Below are positions 8,027 to 15,460 of a stretch of DNA of 64,000 nt, piece by piece. The notes beneath the pieces are model-generated. The model was not told the DNA's origin. It ran no database searches and saw only the letters and a program-made list of their open reading frames with translations. Source of the stretch: Aldehydirespirator sp965204415 (lineage in GTDB: Bacteria > Actinomycetota > Acidimicrobiia > Acidimicrobiales > Aldehydirespiratoraceae); NCBI GenBank assembly GCA_965204415.1, contig CBDBEL010000004.1:124001-188000 (forward strand), written 5' to 3'. How positions within the stretch are numbered: the first letter of the stretch is position 1; every line of letters begins with the position of its first letter. The position numbers and the translations under genes were made by a program.

Positions 8027-8645
8027 CCGCCGTGTCCGGCTGGCCGTGGTCTGGGTGGCCGCGCTCGTCCTGCTGACAGCTGTAGCCGGCCCCGCGTGGG
8101 CCCAGACATCGGCGCCGACCGGGGGCACCGATGAGGAGACGGCCGAGAAGGCGGCCGACTTCGCGGACCGGGCGAGGCAGTGGAACGAGGCTCGCAGGCG
8201 TGCTCGGGAGGAGGCTCTGCGTAGAGCCGAGGAATTGGCCAATCGGGCCCGAACGACGACCACCACGACGACGACCGCACCCCCAACGACGACCACGACC
8301 ACCACGACTACGACCACGACCACCGAACCGCCGAAGACGACCACCGAGGACGGGGAGGTCAAGCACCCGATCCCTGAGGGGACCACAGAGGCGCAGTGGC
8401 ACGCTCTCCGACAGTGCGAGTCCACGCAGAACTACCGGGCCATCAGCGCCAGCGGCCGGTATCGCGGCGCCTACCAGTTCTCGATACGCACCTGGAACTG
8501 GGTGGCCGAAATGCACTACCCGGACCTGGTCGGGGTCGATCCCATCGATGCTTCGCCCCCGGACCAGGACAAGATGGCCTACAAGCTCTACGAGATAAAC
8601 GGCTGGGATCCCTGGCCCACCTGCAAGAAGAGGCTGCCCTCCTGA
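8013..8645 (+). CDS. Secreted Rpf/transglycosylase-like muralytic protein with Thr-rich linker
   Basis: A 210-residue exported protein. It has an N-terminal signal peptide (hydrophobic LAVVWVAALVLLTAVAG then AWAQ), a charged helical stretch (AARRRAREEALRRAEEL type) and a low-complexity Thr/Pro linker near residues 85-118. The C-terminal domain WHALRQCESTQNYRAISASG...GAYQFSIRTWNWVA resembles resuscitation-promoting-factor/transglycosylase-like domains. The acidic residue after Cys (CEST) is in the catalytic glutamate position. It likely cleaves peptidoglycan outside the membrane. An Rpf gene between tatD and rsmA is a known actinobacterial arrangement (RpfB in mycobacteria). Confidence 0.85.
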   Translation: MASPDRRVRLAVVWVAALVLLTAVAGPAWAQTSAPTGGTDEETAEKAADFADRARQWNEARRRAREEALRRAEELANRARTTTTTTTTAPPTTTTTTTTTTTTTEPPKTTTEDGEVKHPIPEGTTEAQWHALRQCESTQNYRAISASGRYRGAYQFSIRTWNWVAEMHYPDLVGVDPIDASPPDQDKMAYKLYEINGWDPWPTCKKRLPS

Positions 8646-8674
8646 CCCACACGCAGTCGGAGTTGCAGGCGCTG

Positions 8675-9472
8675 ATGGATCGCTTCGGCGTGTCGCCGCG
8701 CCGGTCCTTCGGTCAGAACTTCGTGGCCGATCCGAACACGGTGCGACGGATCGCCCGGCTCAGCGGCGCGGGCCCGACCGATCACGTCCTGGAGATAGGC
8801 GCCGGTCTGGGCTCGCTCACCCTCGCGCTGGCTGAGACCGGCGCGTCGGTGCGGGCGGTGGAGGTCGACTCCGGATTGACAGCCGCGCTGCGTGAGGTTC
8901 TCGCGGAGGAGGGAGCGCGACGCGTCGAAGTGGTGGAGGGAGACGCTTCGAGACTGGACTTCGCTGAAGTCCTGCAGGGTTCGGACCGGTGGATGCTGGT
9001 GGCCAACCTTCCCTACAACATCGCTACGCCGCTGATCCTGGACCTGCTGCGCGACGTCGGGGCCATAGAGACCATGGTGGTGATGGTGCAGCGCGAGGTG
9101 GGGGAGAGGCTGGCGGCTCCACCCGGGTCGAGGGCACGGGGCATTCCCAGCGTGCTGGTCGAGCGGAGGGGGACGGCCCGGGTGCTGGGAAGGGTCCCCG
9201 CCTCGGTGTTCCGGCCCCGGCCGAAGGTCGAGTCGGTGGTGGTGCGCATCGAGCGTCACGGGGCCGGCGAGGCGCTGTGCCCGCCGGAGGCCGACGCAAG
9301 ACTCGAGCTCCTGGTGCGGGCCGGGTTCGGTCAGCGGCGCAAGATGCTGCGCCGCTCGCTGGCCGGGCTCGCCGCACCGGAGAGCTTCGCGGCCGCGGGC
9401 GTGGACCCGTCGTCGCGTCCGGAGGCGTTGACCCTGGACCAGTGGATCAGCCTGGCTAGAGCCACCGGCTAG
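8675..9472 (+). CDS. rsmA: 16S rRNA dimethyladenosine transferase RsmA (KsgA)
   Basis: Dimethylates the adjacent adenines 1518/1519 at the 3' end of 16S rRNA. The Rossmann SAM site is visible (VLEIGAGLGSLT), as are the acidic ribose-binding segment (RAVEVDSG) and the catalytic NLPYN motif. The N-terminal FGQNF block matches the family SLGQNFL. Start choice: ATG 8675 has GGAG 12 nt upstream. TTG 8663 and a CTG at 8642 are also in frame. The CTG overlaps the previous TGA as CTGA and has AAGAGG 8 nt upstream, so it is a real alternative. Its 3' end converges on coxL. Confidence 0.94.
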   Translation: MDRFGVSPRRSFGQNFVADPNTVRRIARLSGAGPTDHVLEIGAGLGSLTLALAETGASVRAVEVDSGLTAALREVLAEEGARRVEVVEGDASRLDFAEVLQGSDRWMLVANLPYNIATPLILDLLRDVGAIETMVVMVQREVGERLAAPPGSRARGIPSVLVERRGTARVLGRVPASVFRPRPKVESVVVRIERHGAGEALCPPEADARLELLVRAGFGQRRKMLRRSLAGLAAPESFAAAGVDPSSRPEALTLDQWISLARATG

Positions 9473-9484
9473 ACGTCCAGCTTC

Positions 9485-11788
9485 TCAAGCCGTCGTTGTG
9501 GCCCCGACCCCCGCGATGGCCTGCCAGACCCGCTGGGGGGTGTAGGGCATGTCCAAGTGGGCGACTCCGAGAGGCGTCAGCGCGTCGAGCACCGCCGACT
9601 GCACCGCCGGCGTCGATCCGATCGTGCCCGACTCTCCGACGCCCTTCGCGCCGAGCGGGTTGAGCGGCGTGGGCGTCTCGGTGTGGGCCGTCTCGAAGCG
9701 GGGCAGCTCTGAGGCGGCCGGGATGGCGTAGTCGGCGAAGTTGGTGTTGCGGGGGTTGCCGTGGGAGTCGTAGGTGGTCTCCTCGTAGAGGGCCTGCGAG
9801 ATGCCGGTGGCCACCCCGCCGTGCACCTGGCCCTCCACGAGCATGGGGTTGAGGATCCGCCCGCAGTCGTCCACCGCCACGTGGCGCACCACCCGGGTGT
9901 CTCCGGTGCCCGAATCGATCTCGACCACCGAGACGTGGGCGCCGAACGGGTAGCTGGCCTCGCCCTGGTTGAAATCGGTCTCGGCTGCGAGACCGCCGGG
10001 GCTCACCCCGTCGGGCAGGTCCTCGGCCTCGGCGGCTGCAGCCAGCTCGGCCCACGAGACCGTCCTGGCCGGCACCCCCGCCACGGCCAGCCCTCCGGGC
10101 GCCACCACGATGTCTCCCGGGTCGGCCTCCAGCAGGCAGGATGCGAGTCGGCGGGCCTTGTCGAGGACCTCGTTGGCGGCGGTCCACACCGCGCTGCCGC
10201 CGGTCTGCAGCGACCGCGACGCCACCGTGCCGGTGCCGCGCGGCACCTCGCCGGTGTCGCTGTGGATGACCCGGACACACTCGGCGGGCACGCCCAGAAC
10301 CTCTCCCAGGACCTGGGAGAACGCGGTGGCGTGACCCTGGCCGTGGGAGGCGGTCCCCACCCGGGCGGTGACGGTGCCGTCGAGCTCGACGGTGACCGAT
10401 CCGAACTCCTGGAACAGTCCGACCGCGGTCACCTCGACGTACGTCGACACACCGATGCCGAGCAGCTTCCGGTCGCCGGCGGCGCGGCGGCGGGCCTGCT
10501 CGTCGCGCAGCTCCCGGTAGCCGGCCGTCTCCAATGCCAGGTCCAGGGCTCGGGCGTATTCGCCGCAGTCCATGCTGGCGCCGGTGGGGGTGGTCAGGGG
10601 GAAGTCGCTGGATGGGAGCAGGTTGCGCCGTCTCAGCTCGGCCGGATCCATTCCGAGTCCGGCCGCGGCAAGGTCGATGATCCGTTCCAGAGCGACGGTC
10701 GCCTCGGGTCGGCCCGCTCCACGGAAGGCGGCCACCGGCGTGGTGTTGGTGATGACCGCCACCGCTTCGTAGTGGACCGCGTCGAAACGGTACGGACCCG
10801 ACGCCATCATCATCGTGAAGAAGGGCAGGAAGGCTCCGATGCCGGGGTAGGCGCCGGCGTTCGAGGTCACGTCGATCCTGATCCAGCAGAAGGTCCCGTC
10901 CTGCTTCAGGCCCAGTTCGACATCGGACACGTAGTCGCGGCCCTGACTCATGTTGACGAGGTTCTCGCTGCGAGTCTCCACCCACTTGACCGGTCGGCTC
11001 AGCCGTCGGGCCAGCCAGGCGGCGACGATGAACTCCGGGTACACCCCCGCCTTGGGTCCGAAGCCGCCGCCGACGGCCGGCGCGATCACCCTCACTGCCT
11101 TCGATGTCAGATCGAGGGCCGCGGCCACCTGGTCTCGCACCTCGTGGGGCCTCTGGGACGTGCACCACACGGTCAGGCCGTGGTCGCCGCCCGTGCCGGG
11201 GGCAGCCAGAACGGCCGAGGGCTCGATGGGCGCCCCCGACATGCGGTGGTTGACGATGCGGGCCTTCACGGTCAAGTCGTGGCCACTCATCGCTTCGGGA
11301 TCGGCGGGCGTCGAGAACTGCATCGCCTGGTTCGATCCGTGCGCCTCGATCACCAGTGGCGCGTCGGGCTCCAGGGCATCGAAAGGGTCTGTGAGGGCTT
11401 GCAGCGGGTCGTAGTCGACCTCCACCAGCTCGGCCGCGTCGACCGCCGCGGCCCGGGACTCGGCTGCCACCACCGCGATCGGGTCGCCCACGTAGCGGGC
11501 CTTGTCGGCCAGCGGCAGCCGGCTCAGCTCCGGCGGGAGCATGATGAACAGATGCTGGGGCCCCATGGGCAGATCGGCCGCAGTGAACACGCCGAGCACG
11601 CCGGGAGCGGCCTCGGCCGCACCGGTGTCGACCGATGTGATCCTGGCGTGGGCCATAACCGACCGCACGAAGGCCAGGTGGACCGTTCCCGGCGGCGCCA
11701 TGTCGCCCACGTAGCGAGCCGCGCCGGTGAGCAGGTCGGGGTCCTCCCGCCTGAGCACGGCGTTGCCCATGAACGATCCTGAGGCCAC
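9485..11788 (-). CDS. Molybdenum hydroxylase large subunit, CoxL/xanthine dehydrogenase family
   Basis: A 767-residue molybdopterin-cytosine-dinucleotide-binding catalytic subunit of the xanthine dehydrogenase family. The N-terminal ald/xan domain is followed by Mo-cofactor domains. The active-site loop reads AFRGAGR near residue 353, the form II CoxL pattern, not the AYxCSFR loop of true CO dehydrogenase. The catalytic glutamate is in KGVGESGT (E719). The start is GTG 11788 with AAGGAG 7 nt upstream. No FAD (CoxM) or 2Fe-2S (CoxS) subunit lies beside it, and it is inserted, reversed, between rsmA and ispE. Substrate unknown; form II enzymes oxidise diverse aldehydes and heterocycles. Confidence 0.88.
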   Translation of the reverse strand: MASGSFMGNAVLRREDPDLLTGAARYVGDMAPPGTVHLAFVRSVMAHARITSVDTGAAEAAPGVLGVFTAADLPMGPQHLFIMLPPELSRLPLADKARYVGDPIAVVAAESRAAAVDAAELVEVDYDPLQALTDPFDALEPDAPLVIEAHGSNQAMQFSTPADPEAMSGHDLTVKARIVNHRMSGAPIEPSAVLAAPGTGGDHGLTVWCTSQRPHEVRDQVAAALDLTSKAVRVIAPAVGGGFGPKAGVYPEFIVAAWLARRLSRPVKWVETRSENLVNMSQGRDYVSDVELGLKQDGTFCWIRIDVTSNAGAYPGIGAFLPFFTMMMASGPYRFDAVHYEAVAVITNTTPVAAFRGAGRPEATVALERIIDLAAAGLGMDPAELRRRNLLPSSDFPLTTPTGASMDCGEYARALDLALETAGYRELRDEQARRRAAGDRKLLGIGVSTYVEVTAVGLFQEFGSVTVELDGTVTARVGTASHGQGHATAFSQVLGEVLGVPAECVRVIHSDTGEVPRGTGTVASRSLQTGGSAVWTAANEVLDKARRLASCLLEADPGDIVVAPGGLAVAGVPARTVSWAELAAAAEAEDLPDGVSPGGLAAETDFNQGEASYPFGAHVSVVEIDSGTGDTRVVRHVAVDDCGRILNPMLVEGQVHGGVATGISQALYEETTYDSHGNPRNTNFADYAIPAASELPRFETAHTETPTPLNPLGAKGVGESGTIGSTPAVQSAVLDALTPLGVAHLDMPYTPQRVWQAIAGVGATTTA

Positions 11789-11884
11789 CGCGGTCTCCTT
11801 GTTCGGCTGCGACTGTTGGACTCTAGAGGCCGCGCAGGGCCTGCGACCTCATGGGCCACGCGGATAGGTGAGGGCACTTGCCCG

Positions 11885-11994
11885 GAAGTAGCTTCGCAGC
11901 GTGATCGAGGTCCTCGCGCCGTCAAACGGATGACTCCGAAGCCGTAGCGCATCGATAGAAGTAGCTTCGCGGCGTGATCGAGGTCCTCGCGCCG
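11885..11994 (+). repeat. Duplicated ispE start region (37-bp direct repeats)
   Basis: A 37-bp segment beginning GAAGTAGCTTCGC occurs at 11885-11921 and again at 11958-11994, with one mismatch. Both copies contain the GTG start and the first codons of ispE (VIEVLAP). The upstream copy opens at GTG 11901 and stops after 10 codons at 11933, forming a decoy mini-ORF about 40 nt before the true start at 11974. Confidence 0.9.
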
Positions 11995-12715
11995 GCCAAG
12001 CTGACCCTCAGTCTGCGCATCACCGGCGTGCGGGCCGACGGGTACCACGAGATCGACGCCGAGATGGCGACGCTGGACTTCTGCGACCGGCTGGAGATCG
12101 AACCGAGCCCCGACGGCGCAGTCGCGGTGCGGATGCTCGACGCCGCCGGCGACGACTGCGAGGCCGGGCTGCCGCCGGGCGACAACCTTGTGGTGCGGGC
12201 CCTGGGGTTGGCCGGCCGCCGCGCCCGGGTGACGGTCCACAAGCGGATCCCGGCTGGCGCCGGATTGGGGGGCGGGTCGGCCGACGCGGCCGCCGTGCTG
12301 CGCTGGGCCGGGTTCACCGACACCGTGCGGGCCGCCTCGATAGGCGCGGACGTGGCCTTCTGCCTGGCCGGTGGCCGGGCCAGGGTGCAAGGCATAGGCG
12401 AGCTAGTCGAGCCGCTCGGTTACGTGCGTGAGCAGTACACGCTGTTGCTGGTGCCGCTGCTGTGCAGCACCGCGGCCGTCTACGCGGCCTGGGACGATCT
12501 AGGAGGCCCGGCGGGGCGCCAACGGCAACGACCTGGAGGCCGCCGCGCTCCGGGTGGCGCCGGAGCTGGCGTCCTGGCGCGACGAGTTCGGCGACGCCAC
12601 CGGCCAGACCCCCCGGCTGGCGGGAAGCGGCAGCACCTGGTTCGTGGCCGGCACCCACCCCGGACCCAACCGGGTGGTAGCGACAACGACCGGGCCGCTG
12701 CCACCCCCAGCGTGA
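11974..12715 (+). pseudogene. ispE: 4-diphosphocytidyl-2-C-methyl-D-erythritol kinase, frameshifted in this sequence
   Basis: IspE phosphorylates CDP-methylerythritol in the MEP isoprenoid pathway. It is a GHMP kinase: the N-terminal APAKLTLSLRITGVRADGYHE and the ATP loop PAGAGLGGGSADAA are intact. After AAWDDLGGPA (about 12510) the frame breaks. The natural C-terminus continues one frame over as GANGNDLEAAALRVAPELA, RLAGSGSTWF, ending at 12715. Removing one G from GGGG at 12513-12516 restores a continuous protein of about 247 residues. The break is at a homopolymer and the gene is normally essential, so a sequencing or assembly indel is more likely than true loss. Read unshifted, the product has an unrelated Arg-rich tail ending at 12780. 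Confidence 0.9.
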
Positions 12716-12764
12716 GGGCGCGGGGGAGGGCCTGCTCAGAGCGTCCGCGAACCGGTGGGAGCCG

Positions 12765-12857
12765 CTACTTGCGCCGCTGATGCCGCGTGCGCCGAAGCAT
12801 CTTCTTGTGCTTCTTCTTGCGCATGCGCTTGCGGCGCTTCTTGATGAGCGATCCCAC
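12765..12857 (-). CDS. bS22-like small ribosomal protein (AURKAIP1/COX24 domain, 30 aa)
   Basis: A 30-residue, extremely basic peptide beginning GSLIKKRRKRMRKKKHKK after the GTG start and ending LRRTRHQRRK. It matches the short actinobacterial protein recalled as GSVIKKRRKRM-KKKHRKLLRRTR, described as 30S protein bS22 and named for the eukaryotic mitoribosomal AURKAIP1/COX24 domain. The start is GTG 12857; no clear ribosome binding site is visible. It lies opposite in strand to ispE and to the tRNA-Gln. The length is too short for most gene callers. Confidence 0.85.
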   Translation of the reverse strand: MGSLIKKRRKRMRKKKHKKMLRRTRHQRRK

Positions 12858-12952
12858 GAGGGAAGAACGCTACCGGCCCCGCCGCCCGAACACGCATCGC
12901 AGCGATGATCGCTAGTCTGGTTGCGGTCGCCGGTCCCAGGGGCGGGCGGCAG

Positions 12953-13025
12953 TGGCCGGTAGTTCAACTGGCAGAACGTCGGACTTTGGCTCCGGATGTT
13001 GCAGGTTCGAGTCCTGCCCGGCCAG
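12953..13025 (+). tRNA. tRNA-Gln (anticodon TTG)
   Basis: A 73-nt cloverleaf. The acceptor TGGCCGG (12953-12959) pairs with CCGGCCA (13018-13024), leaving discriminator G. The D stem is GTTC/GAAC, the anticodon stem TCGGA/TCCGG encloses loop CTTTGGC (anticodon TTG), and the T arm is GCAGG-TTCGAGT-CCTGC. CCA is not encoded. It lies just upstream of prs. Confidence 0.95.
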
Positions 13026-13080
13026 CAGATTCCTGGAGGTGGCAGACAGCGTCGTCTCGCAGCGGCGGCGGCGTCCTACA

Positions 13081-14073
13081 ATGCCGGGCGCCATGAAGCA
13101 GCAGACCCACAAAGTGCTCCGGGTGGTGTCGGGGCGGTCCAGCCAGGCCTTCGCCGACAAAGTCTGCGCGGAGCTCGGCGTCGAGCTCGGCACCTCCCAC
13201 ATCGAGAACTTCGCCAACGGCGAGATCCACGTCCGCTACGGCGAGTCGATCCGGGGCTGCGACGCCTTCATCGTCGGCACCCACGCCGAGTGGGAGGGCG
13301 GCTCCATCAACGACGCGATCCTGGAGCATCTCGTCATGGTCGACGCGGCCAAACGGGCCTCCGCCAAGCGCATCACTGTGGTGGCGCCCTTCTACGGCTA
13401 TGCCCGCCAGGACCGCAAGGCCTCAGGGCGCGAGCCCATCTCGGCCCGGCTGCTGGCCGACCTGTTCCTGGCCGCGGGGGCCAAGCGGCTGCTCTCGGTG
13501 GACCTGCACTCGGGGCAGATCCAGGGGTTCTTCGACGGGCCGGTCGACCACCTGACCGCCATGCCGGTGCTGCTCGAGTACCTGCAGTCCCTAAAGGGCG
13601 AGGACCTGGTGATCGTGTCGCCCGACGCGGGACGGGTCAAGGTGGCCGAGCGCTACACCAACCTGCTGCACGCCGACCTGGCCATCGTGCACAAGCGCCG
13701 CGACAACGGCAAGAACGAGGCGTCGGCCAAGGAGATCGTGGGCGACGTCCGCGGCCGCACCTGCGTCATCGTCGACGACATGATCGACACCGGCGGGACC
13801 ATCGTGGCCGCCGCGGAGCTTCTGGCCGCCAACGGCGCCAGCCGGGTGCTCGCCGCGACCACCCACGCGGTGTTCTCGGGACCGGCCGTGGAGCGGCTCA
13901 GGGACTCCGTGATCGATATGGTCGTCTGCACCGACACCCTGCCGCTGACCGCCCGCAAGCAGTTCTCGAAGGTGCATGTCGTGTCGGTCGCGCCCATCGT
14001 GGCCCGGGCCATCTCAGCGGTGTTCGAGGACACCTCGGTGAGCGAGATCTTCGGCGGCAACAACCTGGTCTGA
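13081..14073 (+). CDS. prs: Ribose-phosphate pyrophosphokinase
   Basis: Makes PRPP from ribose 5-phosphate and ATP for nucleotide, His and Trp synthesis. The 330-residue class I enzyme shows the flexible catalytic loop YARQDRKASGREPISARL, the DLHSGQIQGFF segment and the PRPP-binding loop VIVDDMIDTGGT. Two start codons are possible, ATG 13081 and ATG 13093 (MKQQTHKVLRVVSG). The second fits the usual N-terminus better, but neither has a clear ribosome binding site. Followed by rplY, pth and mfd, as in many actinobacteria; glmU, the usual upstream neighbour, is absent and tRNA-Gln takes its place. Confidence 0.95.
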   Translation: MPGAMKQQTHKVLRVVSGRSSQAFADKVCAELGVELGTSHIENFANGEIHVRYGESIRGCDAFIVGTHAEWEGGSINDAILEHLVMVDAAKRASAKRITVVAPFYGYARQDRKASGREPISARLLADLFLAAGAKRLLSVDLHSGQIQGFFDGPVDHLTAMPVLLEYLQSLKGEDLVIVSPDAGRVKVAERYTNLLHADLAIVHKRRDNGKNEASAKEIVGDVRGRTCVIVDDMIDTGGTIVAAAELLAANGASRVLAATTHAVFSGPAVERLRDSVIDMVVCTDTLPLTARKQFSKVHVVSVAPIVARAISAVFEDTSVSEIFGGNNLV

Positions 14074-14135
14074 CCGCACGCGACCCGGCCCTTCAGGCAG
14101 TGGAGCAGGCTTGGGGCGGCAGTAGCCTCAGACGA

Positions 14136-14804
14136 ATGGCTACGAACCTTCTGACCGCCGAGACCGGCCGGACGCGCGGCACCCGTCCGAGCCGGCGCCT
14201 GCGCCGGACCGGCCGCGTGCCCGCGGTGGTCTACGGCATGGGCGACAACCCGATCGCGGTGTCGGTGGACCGGGCCGACCTGAGGGGCGCGCTGTCCACC
14301 GATGCGGGGCTCAACGCCCTCATCACCCTCGAGGTCGACGGTGACCGGCAGCTCTCCATCGTCAAGGACCTCCAGCGCCACCCGGTGCGACGCGACGTGC
14401 TCCACGTGGACTTCCTGCGCATCGACCCCGACCACGAAGTGGAAGTCGACGTGCCTCTCGTGCTCATCGGGGAGGCCAAGAAGGTCACCCAGGCCAGCGG
14501 GATGGTCGACCAGGTGATGCACCAGGTGCCGCTGCTGGCCAAGCCCTCCGACATCCCCACCGAGGTGACCGCCGACGTGAGCGACCTGGAGGTCGGGTCG
14601 TCGCTTCGGGTGAACGACATCGAGCTTCCCGCCGGGGTCACGCCGGCCGGCGATCCCGACGCCACCTTCGCGGTGGGCCTCATCACCCGCTCCACCAAGG
14701 AGTACCTGCGCCAGCAGAAGGCTCTGGAGGAGGAGGCGGAGGCGCTCATCGTCATGGGCGAAGCCGCCGAGGTCGAAGAGGCAGACGCGGACGAAGAGTC
14801 CTGA
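14136..14804 (+). CDS. rplY: 50S ribosomal protein L25/general stress protein Ctc (bL25)
   Basis: A 222-residue two-domain bL25 of the TL5/Ctc type. The N-terminal 5S-rRNA-binding domain runs from TRGTRPSRRLRRTGRVPAVV through KDLQRHPVRRDVLHVDFLRI. A beta-rich C-terminal domain follows (about 100-185), and then a strongly acidic tail. ATG 14136 is the only start that fits the family. It binds 5S rRNA on the large subunit. Spacing of 22 nt to pth suggests cotranscription. Confidence 0.95.
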   Translation: MATNLLTAETGRTRGTRPSRRLRRTGRVPAVVYGMGDNPIAVSVDRADLRGALSTDAGLNALITLEVDGDRQLSIVKDLQRHPVRRDVLHVDFLRIDPDHEVEVDVPLVLIGEAKKVTQASGMVDQVMHQVPLLAKPSDIPTEVTADVSDLEVGSSLRVNDIELPAGVTPAGDPDATFAVGLITRSTKEYLRQQKALEEEAEALIVMGEAAEVEEADADEES

Positions 14805-14826
14805 TCCCGCTGGCCGGGCCGTCGCT

Positions 14827-15429
14827 ATGGCCATCGGCTCGCGTACCGGCTCCGCTGCTGACCTGCTGGTGGTAGGGCTGGGCAACCCCGGCGACGAGTA
14901 CGCCCGGACCCGCCACAACGCCGGCCGGTGGGTGGTGGACGAGCTGGTGCGCCGCCACGACGGCCGGCTGCGCCGGGCCCGCCGCCTACAGGCGACGGTG
15001 TGCGAGCTGCGCGTCCTCCAGCGCCGGATGGCGGTGGCCGCGCCGGTCACGTGGATGAACGAGTCCGGCCGGGCCGTGGCGCCTCTCGTGCGCCGCTTCG
15101 GCATCCGAGACCTGGAACGGCTCGTGGTCGTCCACGACGAGCTGGACCTGCCGGTGGGCCGACTGAAGGTCAAGACCGGCGGCGGGCTCGCGGGCCACAA
15201 GGGCCTGGCGTCCATCCGGTCGCACCTTCGCAGCGACGCCTTCACCCGGGTGCGCATCGGTGTCGGCAAGCCCCATGCGACGCCCAAGGGAGGCGAGTAC
15301 GTCCTCAAACGGCCGGGCCGGGCCGAGCGGGTCGAGCTGGAGGGGGCCGTGGCCCGAGCGGCCGACGCGGTGGAGTGCTTCCTCGAGCACGGACTCGAGG
15401 CCACCATGAACCGCTTCAACGCGGCCTGA
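14827..15429 (+). CDS. pth: Peptidyl-tRNA hydrolase
   Basis: Recycles peptidyl-tRNA released from stalled ribosomes. The 200-residue Pth family enzyme begins with the signature VGLGNPGDEYARTRHNAG; the His of RHNAG is the catalytic base. Other conserved blocks: TWMNESGRAV, HDELDLPVGRLKVKTGGGLAGHKGL and RVRIGVGKP. Length is normal. It sits in the standard rplY-pth-mfd order. Confidence 0.96.
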   Translation: MAIGSRTGSAADLLVVGLGNPGDEYARTRHNAGRWVVDELVRRHDGRLRRARRLQATVCELRVLQRRMAVAAPVTWMNESGRAVAPLVRRFGIRDLERLVVVHDELDLPVGRLKVKTGGGLAGHKGLASIRSHLRSDAFTRVRIGVGKPHATPKGGEYVLKRPGRAERVELEGAVARAADAVECFLEHGLEATMNRFNAA

Positions 15430-15460
15430 GCCGGCAGGCCGAGTGGGTGCGAGGCGATCC

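Noticed and set aside
9761..11782. Long open frame on the + strand opposite coxL
   Set aside because: It is His/Gly/Arg-rich low-complexity sequence with no recognisable domain, mirrors the codon pattern of the coxL gene, and has no ribosome binding site. High GC content makes such antisense frames common.
9485..11788. Calling the molybdenum hydroxylase a CO dehydrogenase
   Set aside because: The loop is AFRGAGR, not the AYxCSFR of form I enzymes, and coxM/coxS are missing. CO oxidation is not supported.
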